A DNA stretch of 64,000 bases from Hyphomicrobiales bacterium (lineage in GTDB: Bacteria; Pseudomonadota; Alphaproteobacteria; Rhizobiales; Rhizobiaceae), in assembly GCA_900465665.1 (NCBI GenBank), contig UBJO01000016.1, positions 124,001 through 188,000 of the forward strand. The letters run 5' to 3'. Made by a program: the position numbers and the translations under genes. The notes beneath the pieces were generated by a model. That model made no database searches. It worked only from the letters and a program-made list of their open reading frames with translations, and was not told the origin of the DNA. Below are positions 28,694 to 38,201 of this stretch, piece by piece; within the stretch, counting starts at the first letter, position 1; each line of letters begins with the position of its first letter.

Positions 28694-29524
28694 ATGAAAC
28701 TCGTCAATGCCAATGGCGCCTCCATTTCGGCGCTCGGGTTCGGCACTTTCCGCATGGAAGCCGCCGATACCGAACGGATGGTCGCTCATGTGCTGAAGAC
28801 CGGCTACCGCCACATCGATACCGCGCAGATCTATGGCAACGAAGCTGCCGTAGGGCAGGGGATCGTCTCGTCGGGTGTCGCCCGCGCCGATATCTTTCTC
28901 ACCACCAAGGTCTGGGTCGCAAACTACGAGCGCAACGCTTTCCTGGCCTCCGTCGATGAAAGCCTGTCCAAGCTCAAGACCGACTATGTCGATCTCCTGC
29001 TGCTGCATTGGCCGAACACCGCCGTCAGCCTGGAAGAGCAGATCGCCTCGCTGAACGACGTCGCCAAGGCAGGCAAGGCACGCCACATCGGCGTCTCCAA
29101 TTTCAACACGACGCTGATGAAAGATGCCGCGCGTCTCAGCGAACGGCCGCTCGCCAACAATCAGGTCGAGTATCATCCCTATCTCGATCAGCGCCCGGTC
29201 ATCGAGGCTGCGCGCCAGTTGGGCATGTCGCTCACCGCCTATTACGCGATGGCCGATGGCAAGGTTCTGAGCGATCCCGTCCTCAGCGACATCGCCTCCG
29301 CGCATGGCCGCTCGATCGCGCAGATCGTGCTTCGCTGGATCGTTCAGCAGGGCTTCGTCACGCTGTCGAAGACCGTCTCGGAGACCCGCGCCGCTGAGAA
29401 CGCCGCGATCTTCGATTTCGCCCTGAGCGATGAAGACATGGCGCGCATCCACGCGCTTGCTCAGGCCGATGGCCGCATCGTCAGCCCCGACGGTCTGGCA
29501 CCTGAATGGGATCCAGCAGCCTAA
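28694..29524 (+). CDS. Aldo/keto reductase (2,5-diketo-D-gluconate reductase-like)
   Basis: A 276-residue AKR5-like enzyme. Catalytic residues are Asp and Tyr in HIDTAQIYGNE, Lys in FLTTKVWV and His in LLLHWPN. The C-terminal coenzyme segment around TLSKTVSETRAAEN is present. The ATG at 28694 follows AAAGGAAAATCCTC; the upstream frame lies inside the MFS gene and is rejected. It reduces small aldehydes or ketones with NADPH. Pairing with an exporter and a LysR regulator suggests detoxification of reactive carbonyls. Confidence 0.92.
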   Translation: MKLVNANGASISALGFGTFRMEAADTERMVAHVLKTGYRHIDTAQIYGNEAAVGQGIVSSGVARADIFLTTKVWVANYERNAFLASVDESLSKLKTDYVDLLLLHWPNTAVSLEEQIASLNDVAKAGKARHIGVSNFNTTLMKDAARLSERPLANNQVEYHPYLDQRPVIEAARQLGMSLTAYYAMADGKVLSDPVLSDIASAHGRSIAQIVLRWIVQQGFVTLSKTVSETRAAENAAIFDFALSDEDMARIHALAQADGRIVSPDGLAPEWDPAA

Positions 29525-29587
29525 TCTGGCCGCTTTGCCCGCCTGATCTCGCGATTGTGATGGCCTTGCGACATTGGGCGGCCAGCC

Positions 29588-29618
29588 ATGCTGAAAACGC
29601 TATTGCAGTGCAGCATGA
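29588..29618. repeat. Inverted repeat upstream of pqqA
   Basis: CATGCTG (29588-29594) and CAGCATG (29612-29618) with a 17-nt spacer, 52 bp before pqqA. It has no T-run, so a regulator site or weak mRNA structure is more likely than a terminator. Confidence 0.35.
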
Positions 29619-29669
29619 GTGGGCCTAGGTGAACCCTTGTAAGACAAACCAGCATGAATGGAGACACAC

Positions 29670-29765
29670 ATGTCTTGGCACGCCCCTAAGTTCATCGAAG
29701 TCAGCTGCGGTATGGAAATCAACCGTTACGCTCCTGCCGACGGCAATCAACCGATCCTTTTCTAA
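29670..29765 (+). CDS. pqqA: PQQ precursor peptide PqqA
   Basis: A 31-residue peptide, the substrate from which pyrroloquinoline quinone is built. The conserved Glu16 and Tyr20 (GMEINRY), which PqqE cross-links, are present with the usual spacing. The short acidic C-terminus matches the family. It is the first gene of pqqABCDE, 44 nt before pqqB, and its context makes the call secure. Confidence 0.95.
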   Translation: MSWHAPKFIEVSCGMEINRYAPADGNQPILF

Positions 29766-29809
29766 GGTCGGCTAAATCCAATTTGATTTGTAATGTTTGA
29801 GGTCCGCGC

Positions 29810-30733
29810 GTGACAGATTCATCTGGCTTTCGCGGTCTGGTTCTTGGGGCCGCCGCGGGCGGCGGCCTTCCGCAATGGAATTGCGGTTGCCAGAATTGTC
29901 GCCTTGCGCGCGATCCGGCATCCGGTGTCAGGCCACAATCGCAATCATCGCTTGCTGTCAGCCTCGATGGCAACAGCTGGGCGATTTTGAACGCTTCTCC
30001 CGATATCAGGCAGCAAATTATCGACAATAGCGCGCTGCATCCTAATGCGCTGCGCGACAGTCCGATCAAGAGCGTGCTGATCACCAATGGCGACATCGAC
30101 CATCTGGCCGGCCTGCTGATCCTGCGCGAAAAGCAGCCGCTGCACATCTTCGTGACAGCGGCGATTGCCGAAATCATCGACGACAATCCCGTCTTCCGCG
30201 CGCTTGATCCCAACTTTGTAAAGCGCCACACGATAGCGCTCGAGCAGTCGTTTTCGCTGCTGCCGGGCGTCGAAGCACGGTTGTTCGCCGTGCCCGGCAA
30301 GGTGCCGCTGTTCATGGAGAACGGCGAGCCCGAGCTTCAGCTGGAAGGCGAACAGACTGTTGGTGTCGAGCTGATCGCAAAGGGCAAGCGCGTCTATTAC
30401 ATTCCGGGCTGCGCCCATATCAACGATCGCCTCATCGAGCGGATCGACGGCGCCGACGCCTTGTTCTTCGATGGCACCGTGTTCACCGACGACGAGATGA
30501 TCACGCTCGGCGTCGGCCAAAAGACCGGGCAGCGCATGGGCCATATGGCGATCAGCGGGCCGGATGGCAGCTTCGCCACTCTGTCGAAGCTCGATATCGC
30601 CAAGAAAATCTACGTCCACATCAACAACACCAATCCGATCTGGCGGGCCGGGCCCGAGCGCGACATGCTCGAGGCGAGCGGCTTCCAGATTGGCCATGAC
30701 GGCATGGAGATCGACTTTGACGCAAACACCTGA
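29810..30733 (+). CDS. pqqB: PQQ biosynthesis protein PqqB
   Basis: A 307-residue metallo-beta-lactamase-fold protein. Family signatures are LGAAAGGGLPQWNCGCQNC (an N-terminal zinc cysteine cluster) and NGDIDHLAGLL (altered metal-binding motif). It starts with GTG. PqqB is thought to hydroxylate the tyrosine-derived part of the PQQ intermediate. Its end overlaps the pqqC start by 17 nt. Confidence 0.95.
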   Translation: MTDSSGFRGLVLGAAAGGGLPQWNCGCQNCRLARDPASGVRPQSQSSLAVSLDGNSWAILNASPDIRQQIIDNSALHPNALRDSPIKSVLITNGDIDHLAGLLILREKQPLHIFVTAAIAEIIDDNPVFRALDPNFVKRHTIALEQSFSLLPGVEARLFAVPGKVPLFMENGEPELQLEGEQTVGVELIAKGKRVYYIPGCAHINDRLIERIDGADALFFDGTVFTDDEMITLGVGQKTGQRMGHMAISGPDGSFATLSKLDIAKKIYVHINNTNPIWRAGPERDMLEASGFQIGHDGMEIDFDANT

Positions 30734-31478
30734 CCGGCAGGCATTCGAAGCGCGGCTGATGGCGATCGGCGCGGATCGTTATCACGACAAGCACCCGTTC
30801 CACAAAATGCTGCACAGCGGCCGATGCACAATGACGCAGGTCCGCGCCTGGGTGATCAACCGCTACTGCTACCAGAGCCATATCCCCATGAAGGACGCCG
30901 CCTTCATGTCGCGCCTCACGGATGCCGACATGCGTCGCGCCTGGCGCTCGCGCATCGAGGATCATGATGGTGGGCTCACCGAGGGTGGCGGCATCCGGCG
31001 CTGGCTGAAGCTCGCCGAAGCCGTCGGCCTCGATCCCGATTATGTCGCCTCCGGTCGTGGCATCCTGCCCGCCACGCGCTTTGCCGTCGAAGCCTATGTT
31101 CACTTCGTCCGCGAAAAGCCGCTGATCGAGGCCGTTGCCTCATCGTTGACTGAGCTTTTCGCGCCGAAGATCCATGCCGATCGTATCGCCGGGCTGTTGC
31201 AGCACTATGCCTTCGCCGACGATCAGGCGCTCTCCTATTTCCGCCAGCGTTTGAACGAGGCACCCGTCGATGTTGCCTTCGGCCTTGCCTATGTGCTCGA
31301 CAACGCGAACACGGTGGAAAAGCAGGATGCGGCGGCGGCCGCATTGACGTTCAAGACCGAGGTGTTGTGGGCGCAGCTCGATGCGCTACATTTCGCCTAT
31401 GTTACGCCGGGCCTGATCCCGCCGGGTGGCTGGGACGGTCGCGAGGGCGTAATCGGCGAGCTCGAGGAGATCGCGTGA
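30717..31478 (+). CDS. pqqC: PQQ synthase PqqC
   Basis: A 253-residue all-helical, cofactor-free oxidase that closes and oxidises the last PQQ intermediate. HPFHKMLHSG and NRYCYQSHIPMKDA are family signatures containing active-site residues. The start is inferred as TTG at 30717: it follows GGAG at 7-8 nt and gives the normal length. The first ATG (30759) would remove 14 residues. The gene overlaps pqqB by 17 nt and pqqD by one base. Confidence 0.92.
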   Translation: MTQTPDRQAFEARLMAIGADRYHDKHPFHKMLHSGRCTMTQVRAWVINRYCYQSHIPMKDAAFMSRLTDADMRRAWRSRIEDHDGGLTEGGGIRRWLKLAEAVGLDPDYVASGRGILPATRFAVEAYVHFVREKPLIEAVASSLTELFAPKIHADRIAGLLQHYAFADDQALSYFRQRLNEAPVDVAFGLAYVLDNANTVEKQDAAAAALTFKTEVLWAQLDALHFAYVTPGLIPPGGWDGREGVIGELEEIA

Positions 31479-31771
31479 TGAGCGAAGACACGGTCGCGAT
31501 ATCAGGCAGCATGGTCGTCAAGCTGGCCCGTGGCGTGCGTTTGCGCCACGATCCGGTGCGCGGGCAGACCGTTCTGCTCGCACCCGAACTCGCGATGGCG
31601 GTCGACGAGATCGCCGTGAAAATCGTCGAAGCGCTCGATGGCAAGCGCGATCTCGACACAATCGCCGACGACTTCGCCGCCGAGTTCCAGGCGCCGCGCG
31701 AGCAGATCGCGACCGATGTCCTGGCGTTCATCCGCGAACTCGCCAATCGTCGCATGCTGCAGGTGCTGTGA
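31478..31771 (+). CDS. pqqD: PQQ peptide chaperone PqqD
   Basis: A 97-residue winged-helix peptide-binding protein that delivers PqqA to the radical-SAM enzyme PqqE. The RGVRLRHDPVRGQTVLLAPE segment is the family N-terminal beta-hairpin region. The ATG overlaps the pqqC stop (TGATG), and its own stop overlaps the pqqE start in the same way, showing tight translational coupling. Confidence 0.94.
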   Translation: MSEDTVAISGSMVVKLARGVRLRHDPVRGQTVLLAPELAMAVDEIAVKIVEALDGKRDLDTIADDFAAEFQAPREQIATDVLAFIRELANRRMLQVL

Positions 31772-32898
31772 TGGGCGTCGAGGCAAGGGTCGTCAAGCAA
31801 ACGGTCGCTCCGCTGTCTTCAGTCGCGCCGCCGCCGATGGCACTGCTCGCAGAGCTAACGCATCGCTGTCCGCTTGCCTGCCCCTATTGCTCCAATCCGC
31901 TGGAGCTCACGGGCATCAAGGAAGAGCTGTCGACCGACGACTGGATCCGTGTCTTTCAGCAAGCCGCCGAAATGGGCGTGCTGCATCTACATCTTTCCGG
32001 CGGGGAGCCGGCATCACGGCGCGACCTTGTCGAATTGACGGCAGCGGGTTCTGCCGCCGGCCTCTACACCAATCTCATTACCTCGGGTGTCGGCCTCACC
32101 GAAAAGCGGCTGCTTGAGCTTGCCGATGCCGGCCTCGACCACGTGCAACTCTCGCTGCAGGGAACAAACCCCGCGAGCGCCGATCGCGTCGGCGGTTACA
32201 AGGGCGGATACGATCGAAAGATGGCCGTCGCCGCCTGGGTCAAGGCAAGCGGCATACCGCTGACGGTCAATGCCGTCTGCCACAAGCAGAAGATGGACCA
32301 GCTGGACGATATGCTCGACCTTGCGGTGAAGCTTGGCGCGCGGCGTATCGAGATCGCCACCGTGCAGTTTCACGGCTGGGCCGAAAGAAACCGCGCCGCG
32401 CTGATGCCGACGCGCGAACAGGTCGAACGGGCCAACAAGACCGTCATCGAGGCCCGCAAGCGCCTGGAAGGCATTCTGGTCATCGACTACGTGCCAGCCG
32501 ACCACCACTCGTCCTATCCGAAGGCATGCATGGGCGGCTGGGGACGGATCGGTCTGAACGTCACGCCATCGGGGCGGGTCCTGCCTTGCCACGCAGCGGA
32601 GACGATCCCGTCGCTGACCTTCGACAATGTTCGCGAGAAGTCGTTGTCCGATATCTGGTATCACGGCTCCGCCTTCAACGCTTATCGCGGCGAAGACTGG
32701 ATGCCGGAGCTTTGCCGCAGCTGCGATCGCAAGGCGATTGATTTCGGCGGCTGCCGCTGCCAGGCAATGGCGCTTGCCGGCGATGCAAGTGCCACCGATC
32801 CCGTCTGCATTCGCTCGCCGTTGCGCGATGCGCTGACATTGCAGGCCGACACGGATGCGGCGGCTATCCCTGGCGAGTTCGTCTATCGCCGTCGATAG
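31771..32898 (+). CDS. pqqE: PqqA peptide cyclase PqqE (radical SAM)
   Basis: A 375-residue radical SAM enzyme. The SAM cluster motif CPLACPYC (Cys33, Cys37, Cys40) is intact. The C-terminal SPASM-type cysteine set (CHAAE, CRSCDR, GGCRC) binds auxiliary Fe-S clusters. It forms the Glu-Tyr carbon-carbon bond in PqqA. ATG 31771 is chosen over the GTG one codon earlier because it reproduces the TGATG coupling seen at pqqC-pqqD. Last gene of the cluster; no pqqF/G protease gene is adjacent. Confidence 0.95.
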   Translation: MGVEARVVKQTVAPLSSVAPPPMALLAELTHRCPLACPYCSNPLELTGIKEELSTDDWIRVFQQAAEMGVLHLHLSGGEPASRRDLVELTAAGSAAGLYTNLITSGVGLTEKRLLELADAGLDHVQLSLQGTNPASADRVGGYKGGYDRKMAVAAWVKASGIPLTVNAVCHKQKMDQLDDMLDLAVKLGARRIEIATVQFHGWAERNRAALMPTREQVERANKTVIEARKRLEGILVIDYVPADHHSSYPKACMGGWGRIGLNVTPSGRVLPCHAAETIPSLTFDNVREKSLSDIWYHGSAFNAYRGEDWMPELCRSCDRKAIDFGGCRCQAMALAGDASATDPVCIRSPLRDALTLQADTDAAAIPGEFVYRRR

Positions 32899-32960
32899 AG
32901 GGTTTTCCTCAAGCTTTGTGGAACCATCCGCTGTCGGAAACAAAGCTGTGCCGATTTCGG

Positions 32961-32985
32961 CCGCCCGCCCGAATGCGGGCGGTTT
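32961..32985 (+). terminator. Terminator-like hairpin after pqqE
   Basis: Perfect 8-bp stem CCGCCCGC / GCGGGCGG, loop of 6, followed by TTTG, 63 bp after the pqqE stop. Confidence 0.6.
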
Positions 32986-33091
32986 GCCGGGCCACAACTC
33001 TGTGATCTCATACATCCCACGTTAACAATTGTGTCACGAAAGTGTCATTCCGTCTGACTATAAGCGGCTAAATTTCTTTCCGTTGATAGTC

Positions 33092-34165
33092 ATGATAACC
33101 AATTTTTCTGCACAACCAGCCGCCGTGTCGGTGTCGGGTCTCAGCCTGCATTTTGGCTCAAACACCGTTCTTGATAACGTCGATCTCGCGCTTGAAAAGG
33201 GCAAGGTTCTTGCGCTGCTCGGCCCGTCCGGTTGCGGCAAGACCACGCTTCTGCGACTGGTGGCCGGCCTCCTGGCGCCGACCAAGGGCAGCGTAAAGAT
33301 TAACGGAAGCGTGGTGGCCGATGCTGCCGGTGGCCTGTTCGTGCCGCCGGAAAAGCGTGGCCTCGGCATGGTGTTTCAGGACTATGCGCTCTGGCCGCAT
33401 TTGAGTGTCGCGGACAATATCGCCTTTCCGCTGGAGATGCGCGGCGTCGGCCGCAAGGACTGCGAGCGGCGTGTCGCGGCAGCGCTTGAGCGGGTTGGTC
33501 TCGGCGGTTTCGGCGCCCGGCGCATCAGCGATATGTCCGGCGGGCAGCAGCAGCGCGTTGCAATCGCCCGCGCCATCGTTGCCGAGCCGGCTATCGTCCT
33601 TTTCGACGAACCCATGTCGAATCTCGACCGCGAGCTTCGCGAGACCATGGTGCGCGAGATCGGCGCCTTGATGTCGGATCTCGGCCTCACCGCCATCTAT
33701 GTCACCCATGACCAGAGCGAGGCGTTTTCGCTGGCCGATCAGGTTGCCGTGATGCGCGGCGGCGTCATCGAGCAGATGGCGGCGCCCGAGACGCTGGTAA
33801 GCGCGCCGGCGACGCCTGAGGTTGCGGAGTTCCTGCGCCTCGGCTGCGTCGTTCCCGTCGCCCGCGATGAGGGCGGTCTTCGCCTCAATCAAACCGGCAT
33901 CGTCCTGAAGGACGACAATGCCCCCGCCGGCGCGACCCATGTGTTGCTGCCGTCTCAGGCCGTGCGCCTGACATCGGGCGAAGGCTTTACGGCCGAGGTC
34001 GTCCACTCGCAGTTTCGTGGTGATGGCTACTTGACCACAGTCGCGCTGGGCGCCCGGCCCGCTGCAAGCGAACTCACATTCCTGGCGCGTCAGCGCGCTG
34101 TCGCGGGTGAGGTGGTCAACCTCGCCATCGATAGCGCCGACATGCGCTGGTTCACGCGTAACTAA
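33092..34165 (+). CDS. Fe3+-type ABC transporter ATPase (FbpC/PotA group)
   Basis: A 357-residue ATPase with Walker A GPSGCGKTT (residues 44-52), signature MSGGQQQRVAIARA, Walker B IVLFDEPMSNLD and a C-terminal TOBE-like domain. The ATG at 33092 gives the usual family N-terminus but lacks a strong ribosome site. A 21-codon upstream extension looks like leader DNA. It forms an operon with a binding protein and a fused permease. The class handles ferric iron, spermidine/putrescine, thiamine or aminoethylphosphonate. The metal reading rests on the whole operon and is tentative. Confidence 0.9.
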   Translation: MITNFSAQPAAVSVSGLSLHFGSNTVLDNVDLALEKGKVLALLGPSGCGKTTLLRLVAGLLAPTKGSVKINGSVVADAAGGLFVPPEKRGLGMVFQDYALWPHLSVADNIAFPLEMRGVGRKDCERRVAAALERVGLGGFGARRISDMSGGQQQRVAIARAIVAEPAIVLFDEPMSNLDRELRETMVREIGALMSDLGLTAIYVTHDQSEAFSLADQVAVMRGGVIEQMAAPETLVSAPATPEVAEFLRLGCVVPVARDEGGLRLNQTGIVLKDDNAPAGATHVLLPSQAVRLTSGEGFTAEVVHSQFRGDGYLTTVALGARPAASELTFLARQRAVAGEVVNLAIDSADMRWFTRN

Positions 34166-34193
34166 AGCATATCAAACACTTATGGAGGCACAT

Positions 34194-35156
34194 ATGAGCA
34201 GATCATTTTTTGGTGCGGGCTTCGCCCTCATCGCCGGCGTACTCGCAGCAGGCGTCGCCCATGCTGACATCACCGTCTACTCTGCCGGCCCTGGCAGCCT
34301 GATCGAGAAGCTTGCCGCCGGCTACACCAAGCAGACCGGCCACAAGGTCGAGGTGTTCCAGGCAACGACCGGCAAGATCATGGCGCGCATCGAAGCCGAA
34401 GCCGCCAATCCCGTCGTCGACGTGCTGATTTCGGCCTCTTGGGATACGGCGACCGATTTCACCAAGCGTGGCTGGCTGGTGTCCTACACGAGCCCGAACG
34501 CCGCCAAGGTTCCTGATTTCCTCAAGTCCGAGACGGCGGTTGCCCAGGGCGTTTCCGCGCTCGGCATCGCCTGGAACCCGGCAAGCAACACGCCGAAGCC
34601 GACCGAATGGGCCGATCTCGCAAAGCCTGAATACAAGGACCTCGTCAACCTGCCGGATCCCGCGCAGTCGGGCGCAAGCTTCGAACTGGTGGCCGCGCTT
34701 GCCGGTAGCCAGGGCTGGGACCTCTTCACCAAGCTCGATGCCAACGGCGCCGTTGTCGCCGGCGCCAATGCCGAAGCCCTGAACCCGGTTCTCCAGGGTG
34801 CAAAGGCCGCCGTCTTCGGCGCGGTCGATTACATCTCGCTCGCCGGCAAGGCAAAGGGCGAGTCGATCGACGTCATCTTCCCGGCTTCCGGCACCGTCGT
34901 AGCGCCGCGCCCGGCGATGATTCTCAACTGGTCGAAGCATCAGGATGAAGCCAAGCAGTTCATCGACTACATGCTGTCCGACGAAGGCCAGAAGCTGGTC
35001 GCCGCCACCTACCTGATGCCTGCCCGTAGCGACATCCCTGCAAACCGTCCGCTGGTTGCCGATCTCAAGGTTCTGCAGATCGACGCCGCTGCCGTTTACG
35101 GCAAGCGTGACGAGACGCTGAAGGAATTCGGCAAGATTTTCGCTGCCGGCAACTGA
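34194..35156 (+). CDS. ABC transporter substrate-binding protein (FbpA-like)
   Basis: A 320-residue periplasmic protein with a clear Sec signal (ending GVAHA/D) and an ITVYSAGPGSLIEKLAAGY opening typical of FbpA/AfuA-type receptors. The ATG at 34194 is preceded by TATGGAGGCACAT. The end of the chain (AAVYGKRDETLKEF) has one of the tyrosines used by iron-binding members. I cannot confirm a full Tyr pair, so other anions are possible ligands. Middle gene of the operon. Confidence 0.88.
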   Translation: MSRSFFGAGFALIAGVLAAGVAHADITVYSAGPGSLIEKLAAGYTKQTGHKVEVFQATTGKIMARIEAEAANPVVDVLISASWDTATDFTKRGWLVSYTSPNAAKVPDFLKSETAVAQGVSALGIAWNPASNTPKPTEWADLAKPEYKDLVNLPDPAQSGASFELVAALAGSQGWDLFTKLDANGAVVAGANAEALNPVLQGAKAAVFGAVDYISLAGKAKGESIDVIFPASGTVVAPRPAMILNWSKHQDEAKQFIDYMLSDEGQKLVAATYLMPARSDIPANRPLVADLKVLQIDAAAVYGKRDETLKEFGKIFAAGN

Positions 35157-35184
35157 GACTGAAGAATAATCGAGACTGAAGAGC

Positions 35185-36864
35185 ATGAAAGCGAACGGCG
35201 CAGCCGGCACCGGGCCGATAGCATGGGTGGCGACATCGAGTTTGATTGTCGTCGTGGCCGTGCCGTTCGTCTTCATCGTCCTCCAGGCGATTTTTCCTGA
35301 ACTGGGGCGGAGTTCTCTCGCCGCCCCGTTCCTGCACCTTCCCGAGATGCTGTCCGATCCCAAGCTTTTGCGGATGGGTGGCAATTCGGTTATTCTCGGC
35401 ATCTGCGTCATGCTGGCGGCCGCCTTGCTGGCCGTGCCGCTTGCCGTCTTTCGCGCCTTGTTCAAGGTGCCCTTTGCTATCTTCTGGGACGTGGCGCTGC
35501 TCGTTCCCTTCATGATCCCGCCCTATATCGCGACGCTCGGCTGGATCATGACGCTGCAGCCGCGCGGCTACTTACAACAGTTGACCGGCATTCACCTTGC
35601 TCCCTTCCTGTTTTCCCTGGCGGGGATGACGACGGTGATGGCGCTCAACACGTTTCCGCTGGTCTATTTCGCGGTCTCGCGCACGATCGAAGCGGTCGGA
35701 GCACGCTATTCCGATGTAGGTCGCGTGTTCGGCGCCTCTTCTTGGCGCGCCTTCTGGCGCATCACGCTGCCGCTTTCGACGCCGGGGCTGACCGCCAGCC
35801 TGCTTCTGGTCTTCGCCGCGGCGATCGAGGAATATGGTACGCCGGCGGCACTTGGGCGGCGTTCCGGCTTCGATGTGCTGGTGACCGAGATCGATCTGCG
35901 CATTTCCGACTGGCCCATCGACCTTGCCGGTGCCGCCGTCTTCTCGCTGATGCTGGTGATCTTGTCGCTTGCCGCCTTTATGGCGCAGCGGTGGATCCTC
36001 GCCCGCCGCTCCTATGTGACGACAGGCGGCAAGCCGCAGGCCAAGGACAAGCGCCCGCTCGGGATGCTGACCATTCCGGTTCTCATCCTCTTCGGCCTCG
36101 TGACGACGCTTGCCACGGTGATTCCGCTTCTGGCGATTCTGGCCACCGCGCTGTCGAACACGATCTCCGGCGGCCTTGCCGTTAGCAATCTCGGCTTCTC
36201 CAATTTCGCCGCGATCGTCGATAACAGCGCGGGCGCGTTGCGGGCGCTCGGCAACAGCTTCGCGCTCGGATTGGGAACGGCCTTGCTAACCGGCATCCTC
36301 GGCGCCGTCTCGGCCTACGCAGTGGCAAAGACCAGGTTCCGTGGCCGCATGATGCTCGATCTTTTGACGGCCTTGCCGAACGCCTTGCCCGGTGTGGTTG
36401 TCGCCGTCGGGCTCATCCTGGCGTGGAACCAGCCGGTGCTGCCGATCACGCCCTACAACACGCCGCTTATCCTGCTTCTCGCCTATTGCTGTATCCTGCT
36501 GCCGCAGCCGATGCGCTACACCACCGCTGCTCTGCACCAGATCGGCGACAATCTCGAAGCCGCCGCGCGCGTCTGCGGCGCCGGCGCCTTCACGGCGTTT
36601 CGCCGCATCCTGCTGCCGCTGATCGCGCCGAGCCTGGTTACGGCGATGCTGCTCGTCTTCGCCGTCGCCACCCGCGAGCTCGTCGCGTCGATCCTGGTTG
36701 CGCCTGTTGGCATGCAGACGATTTCGGTCTTCATCTGGCGGCAGTTCGAGCAGGGGTCGATCGGGCTCGGCATGGCGATGGCCTTCGTCACCGTCGTGCT
36801 GACGACGCTGATCCCGCTGGTTCTGTTGTCGCTTCTGAGGCGAAGCGGGCTCGTCGCGGAGTAG
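35185..36864 (+). CDS. Fused ABC transporter permease (FbpB-like)
   Basis: A 559-residue inner-membrane protein made of two permease halves, each with about six helices and an EAA-type loop (GARYSDVGRVFGASSWRAFW in the first, NLEAAARVCGAGAFTAFRRI in the second). Such a fused permease, with one ATPase and one binding protein, is the standard ferric-iron transporter layout. It starts 28 nt after the binding-protein gene and ends the operon. Confidence 0.92.
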   Translation: MKANGAAGTGPIAWVATSSLIVVVAVPFVFIVLQAIFPELGRSSLAAPFLHLPEMLSDPKLLRMGGNSVILGICVMLAAALLAVPLAVFRALFKVPFAIFWDVALLVPFMIPPYIATLGWIMTLQPRGYLQQLTGIHLAPFLFSLAGMTTVMALNTFPLVYFAVSRTIEAVGARYSDVGRVFGASSWRAFWRITLPLSTPGLTASLLLVFAAAIEEYGTPAALGRRSGFDVLVTEIDLRISDWPIDLAGAAVFSLMLVILSLAAFMAQRWILARRSYVTTGGKPQAKDKRPLGMLTIPVLILFGLVTTLATVIPLLAILATALSNTISGGLAVSNLGFSNFAAIVDNSAGALRALGNSFALGLGTALLTGILGAVSAYAVAKTRFRGRMMLDLLTALPNALPGVVVAVGLILAWNQPVLPITPYNTPLILLLAYCCILLPQPMRYTTAALHQIGDNLEAAARVCGAGAFTAFRRILLPLIAPSLVTAMLLVFAVATRELVASILVAPVGMQTISVFIWRQFEQGSIGLGMAMAFVTVVLTTLIPLVLLSLLRRSGLVAE

Positions 36865-37067
36865 TCGCGCCGCCTTCTTTGTCGGCGCAGAACGCCATCC
36901 GCTCCCGTCACTTTGTCCACAGTGTATATGAGCTTCGGCAACGCCGCTCATCTCCGATTGCCGATTACCCTTGCCGATCGGCTCGATTTCCCCATTGTTT
37001 TTACGGGTAATCCACTCGATTCGTTCGCTGCTGCGGCGAAGCGGGACGACGGCAGAGATCAGGGATA

Positions 37068-38036
37068 ATGGCAGAACAGTTCGACATGTTCTCGGGCGGC
37101 GCAAGCCAGTCCTCCGGACAGACGGCGCGCAAGGTATCGCTGAAGAGGCAACCTCCAAGCGATGTCAGCGAGCAGGGCATGGTCGATTGCCTGCTTGAAA
37201 CAGGCCGCTACCGGATCTTGAAGAAGCTCGAGCCGCGCGCGGTCGCAGTAACGCCGCGCCCCGGCTTTCCTTTGCGTGGTGTTATCCTCGATACCGAAAC
37301 CACCGGTCTCAGCCATCGCAAGGATGAGATCATCGAGATCGGCGTCATCGCTTTCAGCTTCGACCACGATGGCAATATCGGCGACGTGACCGGTGTTTAC
37401 GGCGGCATGCAACAGCCGACGGTGACAATACCTTCAGAAATCACCAAGCTGACGGGCATCACCGATGCGATGGTCGCGGGCCAGGAGATCGATCTTGGGG
37501 CTTTGAAAGCCCTGATCGAACCCGCCGACCTGATCATCGCCCACAATGCCGGCTTCGACCGGCCGTTCTGCGAGGCCTTCTCGCAGATTTTCGCCGGCAA
37601 GGCCTGGGCATGCTCCAACGCGGAGATCGATTGGTCGGCCCGTGGCTTCGAGGGGACAAAGCTTGGCTACCTTGTAGGCCAGGCGGGCTATTTTCACGAT
37701 GGCCATCGCGCGGTCGACGATTGCTTCGCATTGCTCGAAGTGCTTGGACAGAATGCGGGCGCCGGACCAGCGTTTTCGGAACTCTATGCGGCCAGCCAGC
37801 ATGCGCGCATCCGCATCTATGCCGAAAACAGCCCCTTCGACATGAAGGATCACCTGAAAGCACGCGGCTATCGCTGGTCGGACGGAAGCGATGGCCGTCC
37901 GAAGTCCTGGTGGGTCGAGGTGGATGAGGAAGCGCTCGAGGGTGAACTCGCCTTTCTCCGGTCGGATATCTACCGGTGGCCGGACGCCGATCCGCCAATC
38001 CGGCGCCTGACGGCCTTCGATCGCTTCAGGGCGTAA
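37068..38036 (+). CDS. DEDDh 3'-5' exonuclease
   Basis: A 322-residue protein with an exonuclease domain at about residues 70-235. Motif I is DTETTG (Asp75, Glu77), motif II HNAGFDRPF and motif III HRAVDD. These are the acidic metal ligands and histidine of the DnaQ/RNase T group. The N-terminal 65 residues and a C-terminal helical domain are unlike DNA polymerase III epsilon of housekeeping type. Likely an accessory nuclease in repair or RNA turnover. It stands alone, with a GGGAT ribosome site. Confidence 0.88.
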   Translation: MAEQFDMFSGGASQSSGQTARKVSLKRQPPSDVSEQGMVDCLLETGRYRILKKLEPRAVAVTPRPGFPLRGVILDTETTGLSHRKDEIIEIGVIAFSFDHDGNIGDVTGVYGGMQQPTVTIPSEITKLTGITDAMVAGQEIDLGALKALIEPADLIIAHNAGFDRPFCEAFSQIFAGKAWACSNAEIDWSARGFEGTKLGYLVGQAGYFHDGHRAVDDCFALLEVLGQNAGAGPAFSELYAASQHARIRIYAENSPFDMKDHLKARGYRWSDGSDGRPKSWWVEVDEEALEGELAFLRSDIYRWPDADPPIRRLTAFDRFRA

Positions 38037-38122
38037 TTCTCGGATATCGCCGGTAGGTTGACCTCTGCATTTCATGCATGGGTGGCGTGATGCATTGTCG
38101 CTGTTTTGCTCAAAAAGAAGCA

Positions 38123-38129
38123 CCTATAT
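38123..38129 (+). promoter_or_regulatory. Candidate -10 element before DUF1127 gene
   Basis: CCTATAT matches the -10 element used by rhizobial RpoH heat-shock sigma factors. The -35 region is poorly matched, so the call is weak. Confidence 0.3.
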
Positions 38130-38201
38130 TAGCGACATCAAACGACGCCGGAGCCAATCACGGTTGCTGACGTCAATCGAACCTCAGGAAAGGGGATCAT
38201 C

